Assembly (NCBI GenBank): GCA_035771175.1 | Contig: CM069605.1 | Coordinates: 24,754,288 to 24,818,287, forward strand | Reading direction: 5' to 3' | Origin: Paratinospora sagittata | Taxonomy: Eukaryota; Streptophyta; Magnoliopsida; Ranunculales; Menispermaceae | Length of the DNA stretch: 64,000 bases | Shown here: piece by piece, positions 1 to 10,445 of the stretch | How positions within the stretch are numbered: the stretch's first letter is position 1 | How the letters are laid out: each line of letters opens with the position of its first letter | Position numbers and translations under genes: made by a program | Notes under the pieces: model-generated | Seen by the model: only the letters and a program-made list of their open reading frames with translations | The model's database searches: none | Told to the model about the DNA's origin: nothing

Positions 1-139
1 GAAATGAATAAGTTTGGGGGTATTTTGGAGGCAATGTGAATGAAAATGTTGAAAAAATCCTATTTTGAATAATGTGTTGGGTTTGGTTTACTTTGTAAGG
101 CATGGGATGTTTATAAGTATTATGTAGCAAAGATGTTTT
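1..139 (+). mobile_element. Athila-like element, 3' interior fragment (left part)
   Basis: Noncoding, with an 'aagtttgggggt' stretch like the tails of Athila-like gypsy elements elsewhere in the window. It is separated from its probable continuation at 2928 by the solo LTR at 140-2927. Assignment is by position and composition only. Confidence 0.4.
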
Positions 140-744
140 TGTTAACCTATGCGGTTCATCACTTAGCTCGTCCTTAAATATACTGAGATAAAATATATTT
201 TGACGATCACAAACAAAGTACTTTTCGGTGCTAAATGTGCGTGTATCAAGATTTCATCAAAGCAACTAAGGAAAGCAAAAAGTCAAGGAACGACTCGATC
301 GAGGAACTCAAAGATCACATATAACGGTCAAGTTCGTCTCAACCAAAGAACTTCAACGATCACATCATGATTTCAAGATCACTTCACTCGAACGTTTCGA
401 TCAAGCTTCAAGACTACATCTCTCGATCAACGTTCTAGTTATTCAACTCCGCAAAGCTCTTATTGAAGATCTCATAATGAAGAGTTGGATTTAACGGTTA
501 TAAGAAATGAGAAATGCACAAAGTATTTAAGGTATATCTTTTTCTAATCGTTATTGCTCAAAATGTTTTTTCAAAACCATGCATAAATCACTTACATATG
601 TTTTTCTAATCTGCATGTTTTGATTTCATTTTTCTACGGTATTTCAAATGATCTAATACTATATATTTAATTTGAAATCTATCGAGTTTTTATTCTCATT
701 TATCGTATATTTTATTGCGAGTCAAAACTGATTTTAAAGAATCT

Positions 745-1417
745 TTCAGGACGTTAATGAAATAGTAGCACTCTTGTTAGGACGCTGATAGTTCATTAGG
801 AAGCTGATAACGTTCAAGGTTGAATAGAACTGATTTATCAGGACGCTTACTTGTATAGTAGTGCCCTCCTTTATTAGTCAACCTCTGAAGGTGTCAGGAA
901 GCTGACTCAACATCAACTCACTGAAATATGTCTTAAGTTCTTCAAAGAATGTTTCTTTGAGGACGCTGATAGTTATAAGTTGAACAATCTATCAGGACAC
1001 TATCTGGATAGAAGCGCCCTTACCTTTAAGAATCAACTTAGTAACTTTCAGGACACTGATTGTCCTTCAGCGTGCTTGTGTCTTTGTTTAAAATGTTTTT
1101 AACTGGTAGGACGCTTACATAGTTGTAACACCCTTATGTTTTGTTTTTATGTTTTAAACTGGCAGGACGCTTACTAGGATAGTAGAGCCCTCATGTACTT
1201 AACTGTTTTTAAACATAGTAGGACGCCAACTGTGCATTAGTGTCCTCAAGGTTAAGTCATTTAAGTGTCAAAGTAAGTCAGGACGCTTACGAGTAAGTAG
1301 CGCCCTCACTGAAGTGTTCTGCAGGACGCTCATACGCAATGAGCACCCTCAAGGAACAAAACGACAAAGTTGACATTATGTGTTAGGACGTTGATTATGG
1401 AATCAGGACGCTAATTC
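745..1417 (+). repeat. Array of GGACGCT...AGCGYCC imperfect inverted repeats (U3)
   Basis: About a dozen units of the form AGGACGCT, a loop of roughly 10-16 nt, then AGCGCCCTC or a variant. Clear examples are near 841, 1160, 1220, 1290 and 1322. Arms pair as GGACGCT with AGCG(T/C)CC. Several units extend the stem with matched bases, such as CAT/ATG at 1322-1350. The array lies upstream of the TATA box. Confidence 0.8.
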
Positions 1418-1685
1418 AACAACTGTCACTGTTCGAACAAGTACACTACGTAAGTTTACTTTTTCAGAACAAACTTTTGCACAGAGTCCTTTTCAGACTT
1501 ATTAGAGATCGTCTCAGATACATGAAATAAGTTTTTCCAAAACTTTCCCATTTCATGAAATCTGAAAAGAACCAGAATGTTAGTGAAAATTGCAGTTGCC
1601 ATTTTCATATAACATTTTAGTCGTTGTGTGTAAACGTTTATATTATTTGAACTTCAAATGTCTAACGGCTATGTCCCACTAAGTC

Positions 1686-1693
1686 TATATATA
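1686..1693 (+). promoter_or_regulatory. Putative LTR TATA box
   Basis: TATATATA within 'aagtctatatataccagcac'. The same context recurs at 24008 and, as 'aagtctataaatacc', at 47349, in the same place between the two hairpin arrays. It probably separates U3 from the transcribed R-U5. Confidence 0.55.
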
Positions 1694-2397
1694 CCAGCAC
1701 TTAGGACCAAACAACTTGCCAATCACTTTGTGTTGTACCAAGACTTTTTGAAAGTTAGTCTGCGTCAAAATGAATTTTATTTTCTAACTTTCAAATGTTT
1801 TTCACTGATCCTTATCTGTTTTCAAATGATTTTCAAACTGAGACTTAATTTATATATTATCTTTGAAAATCCATTTGATCTGGTATCAACTCAAATTCGT
1901 AGCACATATTCATACTTGCTATCATCATTGCTGAAGAAAGAATTTGAGGAATTGTTCAAGAGATACAACTGTACTTAATTTCACATCTTAAGTACTGTAT
2001 CGAACTATCATCAGTAGTTGGTTAACTACTGATCAGAGAACTAGAAGTTTCATACCTATATTTTATATCTATTTTGAAAACTATCTGTGTCTATATATAC
2101 ATACACTAGTCCTTCGATCTTCAACTTCAATGTTTTATGGTATTATATTATTTTCGAAGAAGCACTGATCTTCATAACACATCATTCATGCTTTTCGAAA
2201 TTGCACTTGAGCAATACCGAACATTGGAAGGTAAAGGACTGTAAGTGTATCTTCTCTTAGCATTACCTATTTCATATTTGATATCTTTGTAATGCTATGC
2301 AACGAGCTTAATTGTAAAGTGTTCTACTCTGTTAGAACCAACCTTTTTAGTATTGTAATGCTGGTGTGTTTCTGGACTGAAATAACCAGGAGAATAA

Positions 2398-2715
2398 TGA
2401 TTTCATGATTGAAATCATGAAAGGTTATCTCTGAACCTGTAAAAGAGAACCAGTTCATCCTCATCTCGTAAAAGGATAGGTGTGTCCTTAACCTGAAAAA
2501 AGATAGGTTATCTCCTAACCTGTAAAAGGTTCACGGTTCTTCGTTATCCCGTAAAAGGTTCATGGTTTTTTGTTATCCCGTAAAAGGAACATGGGTTTCT
2601 TTTCATCCCGGAAAAAGAAAATTTGGTTCATCCTTATCCATTGAAAGGATAGGTTTGCCTTTAACCTGTAAAAGGGAAGTTGTAACAGTTTGGTTCTCAC
2701 CCGTAAGAGAATCAG
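2398..2715 (+). repeat. Array of variable-stem/constant-loop hairpins (R-U5)
   Basis: Units share a core loop such as ATCCCGTAA or AACCTGTAA, with different flanking arms that still pair: CCTTT/AAAGG near 2658, ATCCTT/AAGGAT near 2633, TTTCTTTT/AAAAGAAA near 2597, TTCTC/GAGAA near 2694. A separate 9 bp stem TTTCATGAT/ATCATGAAA opens the array near 2401. Some units (about 2530-2580) no longer pair. Confidence 0.75.
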
Positions 2716-2927
2716 TTAGTGGATTGAGAAAATCATAATCGGGAGATTAGGTAGTGGACGTAGGCACTGTCGAGCCACTATAAATCGTGCGTCTCACTTT
2801 TGAAATTTAGTCTGTGTTCTATTTTGCATCCAATTCCCATACACTCATGTAAATCACTAAGTTATTGGAAGATAATTTTAAAATTGACCATCGCACCCAA
2901 TTCACGCCCCTCTTGGGTGGACCAACA

Positions 2928-3404
2928 ATTTTGGGTGTTTGAGCTTCATTTTATCCATTTTATCATACCCTTAACCTTAGCCTTACATTACAAGATTAAT
3001 AAAGACCTATTGATCTTGATTGGTGTGAGACCTACATTAGTGGAGAGAAGAGTGAAAAACAAGCATATGAAGTTATGTTTTGTTTCATTGAGATCATCTT
3101 TTTCTATCTTGCTAGCATAATCTATAAGATTTATGAGTGGTCATGTGTTTGATTTGTATGCTTATTTGTCAATAAGGATAGAGAAGAAGGCATAACTTGT
3201 AGGTTGAAATTCTAGACAACAAGTTTAAACTGTCAAAGTTTTCCCTGTTTTATGTTGGATGAAATTTGTGTTGTCTTTGAGATCATTAGAATCCATCCTA
3301 GTGAATCAAATCCTTGTTCATCTTAGAATATGTGTGGAGTCATGTTTGTCCAACTTTCATTTTTCTCTTTGCTCGGGACAATCAAAGTCTAAGTTTGGGG
3401 AATT
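2928..3404 (+). mobile_element. Athila-like 3' untranslated interior and polypurine tract
   Basis: Noncoding. The diagnostic part is 'ctcgggacaatcaaag' followed by 'tctaagtttggggaat' just before an LTR start TGATAAGTTG; this purine-rich run is the likely polypurine tract. The same layout occurs at 4932-5250 and 56000-56975. A 321 bp ORF at 2800 crosses the LTR boundary and is not a gene. Confidence 0.65.
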
Positions 3405-4931
3405 TGATAAGTTGAGTTTTGGTTAGTGTTTTGCGTGTCAATTTGTTAGATTTTTAGGTGCATGTAGTTGGTTTTTAGGTGTTTTTGCATAATTAGTTCA
3501 TGTAGTTGTTTTAGGTTCATTTAGGTGTTTTGTTGTGTTTTAGATGTTAGTTTTAGGTGTTTTCATGAATTGCATGCATTAGATTAATTTAGGTAAATAA
3601 TCATAAGTTTTAGGAATTTTTCCTTAAATCATTAGTTGCATTTTCATATTGACAATCTCACATTTTGCATGTTAATATATATTTGCATTTAGACTTTTAA
3701 TACTTGATTAGTTTAGATCACTTATTAGTATTTTTGTGTTTTGTTTTGTAGAAGAATAAATAGCTTTAAAGGGATGACATGAGGCATAAAAGATGGACAA
3801 AAAGTCCCAAGGTATTTCACAACAAGTCCCATGGAGAAAAAGTGCAAAAACATGAAGAAAATGCACAAAAGTGTGCATTTCACACTCTAGGCGTCGCGGC
3901 GCCATTACGAAATATGTTTTTGCACAAGTTTTGTATTTTTGTTATATCTTGGGTTATACAACTCAGAATTGGATGCGAGTTTTTTCTACTTCTTCTAAAC
4001 TTAAAGGACTATCATATAAGAGGATTTGGAGTCACAAAAAAGAGAGAAAAAGGACGGATAGGGTTTGCAAAAGGGAGGAGAGAAAGGGAAGCAAGAAAAA
4101 AGAGGAGAAAGTTTGGGGGAGTTGTAGGTTTTGCAAGAGGAAGAAAAAGAAGATCTTCAAGGGGGTTTTCATCTTTTAATTTCTATTTCTTAAGTTCTTG
4201 CAATGTTTTCTTTCCTTGTTATTCATCTTTTCCATCTTGTATCCATGGATTGGTTTATGAACTAATTAGATAATCTAGAGTTTTGATTTAGTATTGTTGG
4301 ATCTTGTGATTGAGTCAATGTTTATGTGTTTTTGAGCAATCTTTTTGGGTTTATTTATGATTTTCCATGCTTAATGCTTTCAAATTGCTGATCACTCTTT
4401 GAATGAACTTAGATTTGGTTTCTTACATTTGGGAGAGGTGTTATCGAATCAGAGTAAGGGAATTGTAACCTAGGGTAGAGTATTGAGTCGGGAGACCTAC
4501 AAAACCCTCTGAAATCCATTAAAATGAATCATAGAACGTAAAACATTCTTGATTTAAAGGTTTGTCACTCGGGAGAGGGAATCAATAGATCAAGAGTAGA
4601 TATTCAAGCTATCACTCGGGAGAGGGGTTTGAATGAAAAAGGATTCAGGATTTATAAATTCCAGAAATTAATTCATTAACACAATTATTAGAAATCATGA
4701 GAGACAACATAGTGAGATTTAAACTCTAGAACTATAAATCCATTGATTTTTCTCCAATTTCCATTTAATTTGCATTATTTTCTTAGACTTTTTTTAATTT
4801 GCATTTTATCCATTAATTCACCCCACTTTGATCACCTAGATAATATCAAATGCTTTGTAAAATTGGGCATTAAGATTAGTAAAATCACATTTCCTGTGGA
4901 TATGATAACCCACTCACCATGGGTATTATGA
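3405..4931 (+). mobile_element. Athila-like gypsy LTR
   Basis: Starts TGATAAGTTGAGTTTTGG right after the polypurine tract and contains the family's 'cctgtggatatgata' near its 3' end at about 4895. A minus copy of the same family lies at about 7430-8957. A GC-rich block 'ggcgtcgcggcgcc' near 3890 stands in otherwise AT-rich DNA. The right end is approximate because sequence after about 4931 jumps back into 3' interior sequence. ORFs at 3779 and 3871 are chance. Confidence 0.65.
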
Positions 4932-5250
4932 AGTTCATGTTTTGTCTTATGAGATCATATTTGTATCTTACGTGCATTGATCTATATGATTTATGAGTGG
5001 TCATGTGAATGATTTTTATGCTTGGTTGTCAATAAGGATAGAAAAGAAGACATGGTTTTGTAGGTTGAAATTCTAGACAAACAAGTTTAAACTTTAGAAG
5101 TTTTCCTTTAGTTACGTTGTAAGAGATTTGTGTTGTTTTTGAGATAATGTGAATCAAATCTTTGCAAATCAAACATTTGTTCATTTTGGAATATGTGAAG
5201 AGTTTTGTTGTTTAACTTTCATTTTTCTCTTTACTCGGGACGATCAAAGT
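4932..5250 (+). mobile_element. Second copy of Athila-like 3' interior, truncated
   Basis: Repeats the sequence found at about 3068-3390 ('gaagtt-atgttttgt', 'atttatgagtggtcatgtg', 'ctcgggacgatcaaagt'), then stops abruptly at about 5250, before any polypurine tract or LTR. Nearly the whole element body is missing between the LTR at 3405-4931 and this tail. Confidence 0.6.
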
Positions 5251-5289
5251 CGGTCACGACTTGGTCATGCCTAGGTCATGCCCGACAAT

Positions 5290-7348
5290 AAGCTCAATTT
5301 TAGGCCCAGGAAAGGGAACGCGAACTGTTGCTATCCGTCATGCTCACAATTAGGCCCAGTAACAACTCACTTCTTATACGCTTAAGTACTTGTTCTTTGG
5401 ATGCTTGGTCTTCCTTCTCAGATAAGGACTCTTCCTCTGGTGCTTGTGTAGAAGTAGGAGTGGTTGTAGATGTACTTGCTGGAGTGGAATGTTCAACCTC
5501 TCTAACACTTTTCAAGGTTATAGCCTTGCATTGCTCTCTGTATTGCTTGGAAAGGTGTTGTTGCTCTGTTGTGCACTCATTTGTGCAGCCACTTGCCCAA
5601 CTTGAGTATCAAAATTCTCAACAGAGGCACCCAAGTTGCTCACTTGAGCTTTCACTTGACTCATGGAACTCATTTGATTAGCCATGTGAGCCGCTAATTC
5701 ATCCAACTTTGTTTCATTCTTGGTGAACCTCTTGTTTGAATCATTAAGAAAAGTAGTCATTGCATCTTCCAGACTTGATTTCTTCTCTTGGACTTGATTA
5801 TGAAACCCCGGCGGTGGTTGCAACACATTTTTATTGTTAGAATAAAAAAAGTTTTCATGGTTGAGCACACCCGGATAATAATGATTAGGCACTTGACTTG
5901 GGCTTGTCCCTTGGTTCCTTCTATAATTATAGAGACGATTGTTCACAAACTGACATTGCTCATCTTGAACAACCAAGCCTTGTGGAACCATGTGTGCTGC
6001 CGCAATGGATTCAATGGATGAGGCAGATGAAGAAGAAGGATTTCCTTAGAGAGAGGCATACAAAGTTGCCATTTGGTGTTGCATTGAAGACATTTGAGCT
6101 GATAAAGCTGTCATTTGATCTACTTCATGCAATCTGGACACTCTTTTTGTTGGAGCCCTCTCATTTGAGTGTTCATAGGAGTTGGAAGCCATTTCTTCTA
6201 TCAACATGAGAGCCTCATTTTTTGTCTTTCCCATGAGAGTACCACCAGCCGCCGCATCAACCCATGCTCTTGTAGACATGGTCATTGCACTGTAAAAAAT
6301 TTGGATTTGAAACCAATCTTGATAACCGTGTTTGTCACACCTCGCGGATGTGATGGGTACCTCATCGAGCGTACCCCAGCCACTATGATCCCGTAGTATT
6401 GTCTCATCCCAGTAAGCAGCCCACTCAACAATGTCTAGGACCCCCGGGATCATTTGTCCACACTGTTCACACATGAACAGTGCAGGGCCTCCCCCAGATT
6501 CGAACTCACAACCTCATAAGGTTTGATTTCGCAATCCGAGTAGCCACTGAACCAACGGCTCATTGGTTAATCGGATTGCAAAATCAACCTATATGAGGTT
6601 TGAGGTTTGAATCCAGGGGAGGCCCTGCACTATTCATGAATAGCGTGGACAAATGATTCCGGGGGTACTAGACACTGTTGAGTGGGCTGTGTACTGGGAT
6701 GGGACAATATTATGGGATCATAGTGGCTGGGTTACGCTCGATGAGGTACCCATCACATCCGCGGGGTGTGACAGTGTTGTGGGCATCTTTTCTTCAAATC
6801 CTTGAATCTTTCCCATGCTTCATACAATAATTTGGTCTCAAGTTGCTTAAGCAGGCTTATCTTCAGCACTTCTTGCCGGCGTGAAGAATTTTTGAAGAAA
6901 TTTCTACACCATTTCTTCCCCATTTGTGATACTACGCGGTAGCAACGACTATAGCTAAGATCTCGCCTTGTCCCCCCAGTGAGAATGGAAATAGCCTCAA
7001 CCTTATCTGTTCTTCGGGCACCCCATTAATTTTAACAGTATCACACATTTCCAGAAATGTGTTAATGTGCACTGTAGGGTCATCTTGTGATGCTCCCCCA
7101 AACTGGTGTTGTTGCACTATTGTGATCAATGCCGGCTTCAATTCAAAATTATTGGCATTGATGGGTAGTCTTGCTATGCCTGAGTAATTATTGTTCACAA
7201 CAGGCATGAAATAATCTCTCAATGGCAATTGATCATTCCCTTCCGCCATGGCTGGCTCTTCAACTCTTCCTTCTCTTCTTAACCTCCCAAAAGTTCTTTC
7301 AATTTCGAGGTCAAGAGGCACAAGTTCACAACTTCGAGTCCTTCGCAT
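5290..7348 (-). pseudogene. gag: Athila-like gag, disrupted
   Basis: Capsid-type gag of an Athila-like Ty3/gypsy element, reading leftwards from an ATG at 7348 (MRRTRSCELVPLDLE). The first part, to about 6950, has the family block around 'NNFELKPALITIVQQ' and 'CDTVKINGVPEEQIRLRLF'. After a frameshift and the palindromic insertion at 6333-6773, the second part has 'VDAAAGGTLMGKT' and 'EEMASNSYEHSNERAP'. The third part, 5991-5518, has 'LNHENFFYSNN' and the coiled 'SLEDAMTTFLNDSNKRFTK' segment. The serine/threonine-rich tail reaches about 5300. At least two frameshifts plus the insertion make it non-functional. No protease or RT follows; the reading ends at the inverted junction near 5250-5290. 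Confidence 0.75.
6333..6773. mobile_element. Foldback element: head-to-head dimer of tRNA-like units
   Basis: A 441 bp near-palindrome beginning TGTCACACCTCGCGG and ending CCGCGGGGTGTGACA, flanked by the exact 5 bp duplication GTGTT (6328-6332, 6774-6778). Each arm (about 6333-6550 and 6560-6773) carries a tRNA-like B-box (GTTCGAATC on the minus strand at about 6497; GTTTGAATCC on the plus strand at about 6608). An A-box-like 'TGGTTCAGTGG' is readable only in the left arm, near the centre. The two 3' ends face outward. The unit is homologous to the one at 26643-27253. It interrupts the Athila-like gag. Confidence 0.75.
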
Positions 7349-7429
7349 CAACCACAAAATTCTATCAAGAGAAGAGAACAAAAATTTCAGAAAATAGCAA
7401 GTAAAATGCAAACACAAACAAATAAAAAA

Positions 7430-8957
7430 AAACCTAAATTAAGTAAAAATATAAAGCAACGGTGAGTCGGGTATCATCCACAGGGATAATGAATTTCTTT
7501 GTTAAAAATGCCTAAAACTACTATAATTTTGATTTTATCTAGGTGATTAAATTGTGATGGATTAATTGCTTAAAGAGTAAATTGAACCAAATCAAGCAAA
7601 ATTAAGTAAATTTAATATAAACTGGAGAAAAATCAATGGATGGATAGTTCTAGGAATATGATTTCACTATATTTATCAATTATGAATTTCTAAAACATGT
7701 GTATCATTGATTATTTCATTAATTTATAAGTCAAGAATCCCCATTTATCCAATTCCCTCTCCCGAGTGATAAATTGAATTTATAATCTAAAATATCAGTT
7801 TCACTCTCCCGAGTCATAAAACCAACACAATAGAAAATTCCTTAAGATCTATAATTCTCTTTAGCAACTTCATAGGAATTTATGGGTTTTCCAACTCAAC
7901 ATAAATTTCCTAGGTCATGTTCTTTCCATTCCAATCCAAAATCCCCCTCCGGTGATAGATTCTAAATCTAAAATCATTCAAAAATTGGCCAGAGATTTGA
8001 AAGCATTAGGATAAAAATAAATAAATAAATCAATAGAATCAATCAAGTGACACTTAAAAATATCAATTCATAATATCAAAATATAGATCCATCAAATCCC
8101 TAGATAAAATGTTTAGCTCATGCTCAAATCAATTAACCCAAGAATGAAAATTAAAGATGTGTTCATCATCACAAAATGAAAGAAGAAATGAAATTAGAAA
8201 CCCCCTTTGACAAGATGATCTCCTTCTTCTAGCTTTTTTAATTTGCAACTTCTCTTCTTTAATGGTTTCTTCTTGCCTCCTTTCTATTCTCTAAACCTAG
8301 CTAACTCTAATCTATTCTAATTGTATCTAATGGTTTCTAATCTCTAAAACAAACCCTAAAATGAGCTTATATACAAGTGTGGGTGAAAATACCTAAATTA
8401 CCCATCCAAAACGTGTCAAAAATGCCAAAAAAAAATGCAAATATATTTCCCCAACGGCGCCGCGGCGCCGAGTTTGTTGCAAAACGCACTCCTTGTGCAT
8501 TTCTTCTTGGTTTGACTTCTTGGCTTTTGGTCTTCTTCTTTGACACTTCTTATACTTGTTCTTGGCCTATTATGAGCCTCATTTGCACTACATTGAAGCT
8601 CCATATTCACCTACAAAACAAAACACAAAAACACAAGTAAATGATCTAAATTAATCAAGTGATAAAAATCTAAATGCAATGTATGTACTAACATGTAAAA
8701 TGCAAGATTATTAACATTAAAATGATGCTAACGACTAAAGGAAAAATACCTAAAACTCATGATTATTTTCCTAAGCTAACCTAGTATATGTAATTCATGA
8801 AAACACATAAAACTACTTCTAAAATTCATAAAAACATCTAAATGGACCTAAAACACTAAATATGAACAATTAATGCAAATATATCATAAAAATAGCGAAA
8901 TGCACCTAAAAACCTATGAAATTAATATGAAAACTAACAACTAAAACTCAACTTATT
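7430..8957 (-). mobile_element. Athila-like gypsy 5' LTR (minus)
   Basis: On the minus strand it starts near 8957 (TAATAAGTTGAGTTTTAG, a decayed TGATAAG) and carries 'ccctgtggatgatacccgactcacc' split around 7460-7480, shortly before gag at 7348. A perfect GC palindrome CGGCGCCGCGGCGCCG sits near 8455-8470. Repeated 'ctcccgagtgataaa' motifs at 7761-7830 match 'tttgtcactcgggagagg' in the plus copy at 4561. The 3' edge and primer site are not exact. Confidence 0.6.
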
Positions 8958-8968
8958 AACATGCCCCC
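8958..8968 (-). other. Copia polypurine tract
   Basis: Reads CTTAAGGGGGCA on the minus strand directly after the RNase H stop. It is followed by TGTTA, matching the first five bases of this element's LTR (TGTTAGAAATT), but then by Athila-like LTR sequence. The copia 3' LTR is therefore lost. Confidence 0.6.
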
Positions 8969-10309
8969 TTAAGTTAGGCCTTGAGCAACTCCAAGTGCAT
9001 GTTTGAGCTTCAAAAAACTCTTGGTCTTCAACGCCTTCGTAAAAATGTCGGCCACTTGATCTTGAGTCTTGCAATACTTGATCATAACGTCACCATTTTT
9101 GACCAAATCTTTGATGAAATGATAATTGATTCTGATATGCTTACTCTTGCCATGAAAGACTGGATTTTTGTTAAGAGCAATGGCGGATTTGTTATCACAA
9201 AACAAAGTTGTCGCATTGACTGGAGCTTGCTTGAGCTCTTATAACACCCATCTCAACCAAAGTGCTTGACAACCCGCCGTTGCCAAAGACAAACATTCTG
9301 CTTCGGCGATGGAAAGAGCTACACTTGTTTGCTTCTTCGAGGCCCATGAGATTGTACCAGAGCCAATGTTGAAAACATAACCAGAAGTGCTCTTGCAGTC
9401 ATCATAACTTCCACCCCAATCACTATCACTGTAACCAACGAAGCATGGTTGATCAACCTTCTCATAGTGTAGGCCATGATCCACCATGCCACGAACATAC
9501 CTTAGAAGTATTTTACCAGCTTCCCAATGACTTCTCTTCGGTGCTTCCATAAATTTGTTAATCATGCTAACTGCAAAAGTGAGATTTGATTTTGTTGCAG
9601 TTAAATACATGAGACTTCCAACGAGGCTTCGATAGAGGATTGCATCAACAAAAGGATCATCTTCGTTATCTTTCTTTAACTTTAGGCCAAATTCCATAGG
9701 AGTCCCTATGAACTTTGCACCGTCCAACTTGAATCGCTTCAATAAGTCATTTGCATACTTCTTTTGAGATATGAAGATGCCTTCTTGACTTTGCTTCACC
9801 TCAATTCCAAGAAAGAAATGGAGAAGACCAATATCCGTCATCTCATACTCATTCATCATTGAGTTCTTGAAATCATCACACATATGTCCATTGTTGCCCG
9901 TAAAGATCAAATCATCAACATATAAGTAAACAATAAGAATATCACCATTGTTACCTTCTTTAATGTAAAACGTATGCTCATATGGACATTTCTTGAAGCC
10001 ATTCGTTAGGAAGTAGTGGTTGATTCGACTATACCACGCTCGAGGAGCTTGTTTCAGCCCATAGAGTGCTTTCTTCAATTGACACACTTTCATTTCTTCC
10101 CCTTTCTTTACATAGCCGGGAGGTTGATCAATATAAACCTTTTCTTCAAGAACTCCATTCAGAAATGCCGATTTGACATCCATTTGATGAATGCTCCAGT
10201 TATGTTGTGCTGCCAAAGCAAGGACTAACCGGATTGTTTCAAGGCGTGCAACAAGAGCAAAAACTTCTTGGTAGTCAATCCCATGGTTTTGCTTGTAGCC
10301 TTTCACCAC
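8969..10309 (-). pseudogene. Copia reverse transcriptase-RNase H
   Basis: Two adjacent open stretches (10309-9239 and 9205-8969) form a Ty1/copia RT-RNase H. Visible RT motifs are 'MDVKSAFLNGVLEEKVYI', 'KALYGLKQAPRAWYSRI' and the catalytic 'YVDDLIFTGN'. RNase H motifs are 'GYSDSDWGGSYDDCKSTSG', 'ALSIAEAECLSL' and, after a frameshift near 9205-9240, 'DNKSAIALNKNPVFHGKSKHI'. The length is near that expected, but the upstream link to integrase is broken by stops and frameshifts around 10310-10440. Probably a Tork-type lineage, from general resemblance only. It makes or made the cDNA copy of the element in cytoplasmic particles. Confidence 0.85.
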
Positions 10310-10445
10310 GAGTTGTGTTTTGTACTTTTTAACTTCTCCTTGTGAATTTAACTTGATTTTGTAAATCCACTTAACCCCAATGGTTTTTTTCCTTTTGCAA
10401 GCTAACTAGCTCCCAAGTTTCATTTCTTTGTATGGAATCAATTTC

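Larger units (their letters stand above)
140..2927 (+). mobile_element. Solo LTR, SIRE/Maximus-like copia (long-LTR subfamily)
   Basis: The 2788 bp unit begins TGTTAACCTA and ends GGGTGGACCAACA. No primer-binding site or gag follows, so it is a solo LTR. Flanking pentamers are GTTTT (135-139) and ATTTT (2928-2932), a target duplication with one mismatch. The order inside is a GGACGCT hairpin array, a TATA box near 1686, a second hairpin array, then the conserved TAGTGG...CCACTA dyad and the 'cccaattcac...cctcttgggtgg' terminus typical of SIRE-like LTRs. Two close relatives lie at 18662-21590 (minus) and 45811-48672 (plus). The ORF at 1658-1978 is chance. Confidence 0.85.

Noticed and set aside
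745..1417. CRISPR-like array
   Set aside because: Repeats are short, imperfect, unevenly spaced and lie inside a plant LTR; no cas genes, and the organism is eukaryotic.
3779..4273. 164 aa Lys/Arg-rich ORF
   Set aside because: Lies within an Athila-like LTR in purine-rich sequence; the counterpart LTR at 7430-8957 has no such frame.
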